A stretch of 9,987 nt of DNA from Owenweeksia sp. TMED14 (lineage in GTDB: Bacteria > Bacteroidota > Bacteroidia > Flavobacteriales > Schleiferiaceae), in NCBI GenBank assembly GCA_002167805.1, contig NHBT01000002.1, forward strand, positions 77,613 to 87,599, read 5' to 3'. A program made the translations under genes and the position numbers. Positions 8,301 through 9,987 of the stretch are shown piece by piece. How positions within the stretch are numbered: the first letter of the stretch is position 1; each line of letters opens with the position of its first letter. The notes beneath the pieces were generated by a model, which had not been told where the DNA came from, did not search any database, and worked only from the letters and a program-made list of their open reading frames with translations.

Positions 8301-8391
8301 TAAAAAAGATAGTCGATCTTATCATCTTCTTGAAGAAGTAGGTACTCAACCTTCAGTGTTTTATCAAACAAAAGTTCGTAACAAAGTTTAA
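5344..8391 (+). CDS. actB: ActB, Fe-S / molybdopterin-enzyme-like subunit of alternative complex III
   Basis: This 1015-residue protein is a fusion of a molybdopterin-oxidoreductase-like domain and a ferredoxin-like domain. It passes electrons from quinol to the ActA hemes. The N-terminus matches the extended Tat-signal family of such proteins (YWKGFDHLANTE at residues 8-19). A twin-arginine motif R51-R52-DFLKYLG and a hydrophobic stretch follow, ending in a LAAC lipobox at Cys70, so it is probably Tat-exported and lipid-anchored. Between residues 71 and 763 I count only two Cys (361 and 589) and no CxxCxxxC, so this half has no Fe-S cluster; in characterised ActB proteins it also lacks molybdenum. 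The C-terminal part has four cluster motifs: C764/767/770/774, C842/845/850/854, C874/880/884 and C932/935 with C962/966. In the third, Thr877 replaces the second Cys (CIGTRYC), indicating a [3Fe-4S] cluster beside three [4Fe-4S]. Cluster assembly need not pair motifs linearly. Confidence 0.95.
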   Translation: MAKDKIYWKGFDHLANTEVSKRLSENEFSEDIPIDQFLGDDNLMSNSSTTRRDFLKYLGFSTAAATLAACEQPIIESIPYVVKPDNLTPGMPTYYSTTYVDGQDFASILVKTREGRPIKIEPGDKDRFNWGTNGRAQASVLSLYDSSRLRQPVKSGVETDWDTIANDLKKAVEESVNDGKQFMLMTGSIFSPSFKRIIERLRQNYANFVHVEVDAVSSSEVLDVWEQLTGVRAMPTYDLKAADLVVSFNEDFLSSSLPQQVASDYALRRKPGKGMLRHIQIESNLSLTGSNADKRIKIKPTQTGNALTILLNRISNSRYPTKSIGKVLLDQLNGVADELIMARGKSLVFVGGNSGVNAHLCAALNAALNNIGSTLRPDKPIYLKSGNDKSMDNAISDMKEGMVGALIIAGANPAYNRTGFESALKNVTYSIGLSERLDETASVTKYAAPSPNFLESWADFAPTNTDFTVSQPVIRPLFNSKPVIEILSELLGQKRSSKDLVKESVLSLGLNWSQTLHDGGASIEKDSKTQGNSEISKRALRGLDVAVETANSIKSGQFELTLYQKTVGAGYQSNNPWLHELPDPISRACWDNYLTISAADALTMGLVNKTQSNGALDGSLVNIKTKDSLLSNVPVLIQPGQAPGTVGLALGYGRTNAGKVADGLGVNAYKLNFIQGSGIVEISPTEEMHQFASTQLGNTMMGRKIVNEVSLADFINDPKGSSWNEKPTFHTLDGTVSADEANLWENHDHETMHMWNMSIDLNSCHGCGACVIACHIENNVPVVGKEEIRNFRDMHWLRIDRYYSSDMTPERAENENIGVVEKYAEMEKPGVSPEVVFQPVMCQHCNHAPCETVCPVGATVHSREGLNHMAYNRCIGTRYCANNCPYKVRRFNWFNYQKNEQFSLVNPAQDDLGRMVLNPDVTVRARGVMEKCTMCIQRIQYGKLEAKKQGKPIEDGAITTACAQACDTGSITFGDVNLDDSAVRNAKKDSRSYHLLEEVGTQPSVFYQTKVRNKV

Positions 8392-8409
8392 AAGAAGAAA
8401 AAGAGAATT

Positions 8410-9798
8410 ATGCATTACGAATCCAACGTCCGAGAGCCACTAATACTTGGTGATAAATCATATACTGATATCACCAATGACGTTGCTCGCCCGATAGAAA
8501 CAAAGGCACCGCGCCTTTGGTGGATGGCTTTCTCCATAGCTCTTACGATGATGTTATGGGGTTTTGGATGCATTGCGTATACGATTGGAACTGGTATTGG
8601 CGTGTGGGGGCTAAATAAAACTGTCGGTTGGGCATGGGATATAACCAATTTTGTATGGTGGGTTGGTATTGGTCATGCTGGAACATTGATATCCGCAGTA
8701 TTACTTCTTTTTCGTCAAAAATGGAGAATGGCTATAAATCGTTCTGCAGAGGCAATGACAATTTTTTCTGTAATCCAAGCTGGATTATTCCCATTAATCC
8801 ATATGGGTAGAGTATGGCTTGGATATTGGGTTTTTCCTATCCCGAATACTTATGGTTCACTTTGGGTAAATTTTAACTCTCCACTTTTATGGGATGTATT
8901 TGCAATATCAACTTACTTGACGGTATCAACAGTTTTTTGGTACACTGGCCTCATCCCTGATTTTGCAATGATTCGAGATAGAGCCATTAACCCTCTTCAA
9001 AAATATATTTATAAAATTCTCTCTTTCGGATGGGGTGGAAAAGCCAAGGCATGGCAGAGGTTTGAAGAGGTCTCACTTGTTCTTGCCGGTTTAGCAACAC
9101 CTCTTGTTTTATCTGTTCACACCATTGTATCCATGGATTTTGCAACTTCTGTTATTCCAGGTTGGCACACTACAATATTTCCTCCATATTTTGTTGCTGG
9201 CGCAATATTCTCTGGATTTGCAATGGTTCAAACTCTGCTTCTAATTGTAAGGAAAATATTCAAAATGGAGGATTATATTACAATTCAACACATCGAAATG
9301 ATGAACATTGTTATCATGGTAACAGGGTCCATTGTTGGTGTCGCATATATAACGGAATTATTTATTGCATGGTATTCGGGTGTAGAGTATGAACAATATG
9401 CATTTTTAAATAGAGCGACAGGACCTTATTGGTGGGCATACTGGTCGATGATGACATGTAATGTTTTCTCTCCCCAATTCATGTGGATTAAAAAACTTAG
9501 AACCAATTTGATATTTACTTTTTTGATTTCAATTGTAGTTAATATTGGTATGTGGTTTGAAAGGTTTGTGATTATCGTTACGTCTCTTCATCGAGACTAT
9601 TTACCTTCATCATGGGCCATGTTTTCTCCCACTTTTGTGGATATAGGTATTTTCCTAGGTACTATCGGCTTTTTCTTTGTTTTGTTTCTTCTCTATGCTC
9701 GAACATTTCCTGTAATTGCTCAAGCAGAATTGAAAACAATATTAAAATCCTCTGGGGAATCTCAGAAACAACATCATGATCCGAATGGCAAACATTGA
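8410..9798 (+). CDS. actC: ActC, NrfD/PsrC-family integral membrane quinol-oxidising subunit of alternative complex III
   Basis: This 462-residue membrane protein has ten predicted helices at about residues 36-57, 75-101, 113-133, 158-182, 218-241, 255-280, 296-322, 340-360, 367-392 and 408-432, plus hydrophilic termini. It belongs to the NrfD/PsrC polysulfide-reductase membrane-subunit family. In ACIII this subunit binds (mena)quinol near the periplasmic face, next to the ActB [3Fe-4S] cluster, and is proposed to take part in proton translocation. Conserved-looking polar residues inside helices include His89 (GHAGT), His131 and Arg134 (HMGR) and Asp162 (WDVF). I infer that these include quinol-site or proton-path residues by analogy and have not aligned them. 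It starts 18 bp after actB, behind a purine-rich stretch (8392-8406) with no clear Shine-Dalgarno. Its 3' end overlaps actD by 14 bp. Confidence 0.94.
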   Translation: MHYESNVREPLILGDKSYTDITNDVARPIETKAPRLWWMAFSIALTMMLWGFGCIAYTIGTGIGVWGLNKTVGWAWDITNFVWWVGIGHAGTLISAVLLLFRQKWRMAINRSAEAMTIFSVIQAGLFPLIHMGRVWLGYWVFPIPNTYGSLWVNFNSPLLWDVFAISTYLTVSTVFWYTGLIPDFAMIRDRAINPLQKYIYKILSFGWGGKAKAWQRFEEVSLVLAGLATPLVLSVHTIVSMDFATSVIPGWHTTIFPPYFVAGAIFSGFAMVQTLLLIVRKIFKMEDYITIQHIEMMNIVIMVTGSIVGVAYITELFIAWYSGVEYEQYAFLNRATGPYWWAYWSMMTCNVFSPQFMWIKKLRTNLIFTFLISIVVNIGMWFERFVIIVTSLHRDYLPSSWAMFSPTFVDIGIFLGTIGFFFVLFLLYARTFPVIAQAELKTILKSSGESQKQHHDPNGKH

Positions 9799-9987
9799 TA
9801 ATAAAAATCTAGTGCGCGCGATATTTACAGATGATGATACGGTCTTGTCTGCTGTAAAAATATTACGTGAGAAAGGGATGAAAATAAAAGAAGTTTACTC
9901 ACCTTTTCCCATCCATGGCTTGGATAAAGCGATGGGTTTAAAAGAGACGAGAATTGCGATGGCGTCCTTCATGTATGGATTATTTGG
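9785..9987 (+). CDS. actD: ActD (DUF3341), alternative complex III subunit, 3'-truncated by window edge
   Basis: An ATG at 9785 opens a frame that runs to the right edge (67 complete codons), shifted relative to actC and overlapping its last 14 bp. The translation starts MANIDNKNLVRAIFTDDD and contains the motif VYSPFPIHGLDKAMGLK (about residues 39-55). That motif is characteristic of the N-terminal cytoplasmic domain of ActD/DUF3341 proteins. Full-length ActD is usually about 170-200 residues, with two membrane helices after this domain. The beginning of a hydrophobic segment (MASFMYGLFG) is visible at the edge. In characterised complexes ActD packs against the membrane subunits ActC and ActF; its own function is unclear. 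The overlap implies translational coupling to actC. actE and actF are expected downstream. Confidence 0.9.
   Translation, partial: MANIDNKNLVRAIFTDDDTVLSAVKILREKGMKIKEVYSPFPIHGLDKAMGLKETRIAMASFMYGLF

Noticed and set aside
5344..8391. ActB read as a catalytic molybdenum oxidoreductase such as polysulfide or tetrathionate reductase.
   Set aside because: The neighbouring multiheme ActA, ActC and DUF3341 genes, the fused Fe-S domain and the extended Tat signal define ACIII. The N-terminal cluster site of true catalytic subunits is absent.
1..9987. Mobile elements, CRISPR arrays, phage genes, or tRNA/rRNA genes.
   Set aside because: I saw no transposase or integrase motifs, no regularly spaced repeats and no structural RNA signatures. 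The genes are densely packed and look uniform in base composition.

Overview
The window comes from a low-GC (well under 50%, by eye) member of the Bacteroidetes. The evidence is the ordered alternative complex III genes in their Bacteroidetes form, an S9 peptidase of the type common in that phylum, a stand-alone SPOR-domain protein, a TAnnTTTG-type -7 promoter element, and starts without good Shine-Dalgarno sites. I cannot name the genus.

Layout. Bases 1-3451 (+ strand) hold three tightly packed genes. First is the 3' part of a prolyl-oligopeptidase-like S9 serine peptidase, which is open at the left edge. Six bases later comes a small cytoplasmic single-domain rhodanese. It overlaps by 4 nt the start of a second rhodanese that carries an N-terminal export or lipoprotein signal. 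Bases 3480-3911 (- strand) encode a small exported SPOR-domain protein, convergent with the second rhodanese. A region of about 135 bp (3912-4047) separates it from the divergent act operon and carries the likely act promoter. From about 4048 to the right edge the + strand holds actA, actB, actC and the first 67 codons of actD. Gaps within the act genes are 9 and 18 bp, and actC and actD overlap by 14 bp, so this is clearly one operon.

How it works. Alternative complex III (ACIII) is a quinol:cytochrome c / quinol:oxidase oxidoreductase that replaces the bc1 complex. ActC (10 predicted membrane helices, NrfD/PsrC family) is expected to oxidise menaquinol. ActB (a cofactor-less molybdopterin-enzyme-like domain fused to a four-cluster Fe-S domain) and ActA (multiheme c) relay electrons to the periplasmic acceptor. 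ActD and the expected ActE and ActF, which would lie beyond the right edge, complete the complex. Here ActA carries six CxxCH sites: an N-terminal class I monoheme domain, two membrane helices, then five more sites.

I see no mobile elements, CRISPR arrays, tRNA or rRNA genes, or obvious horizontally acquired segments. ACIII is a known system. The least explained parts are the peptidase/double-rhodanese cluster and the SPOR protein divergent from the act promoter.
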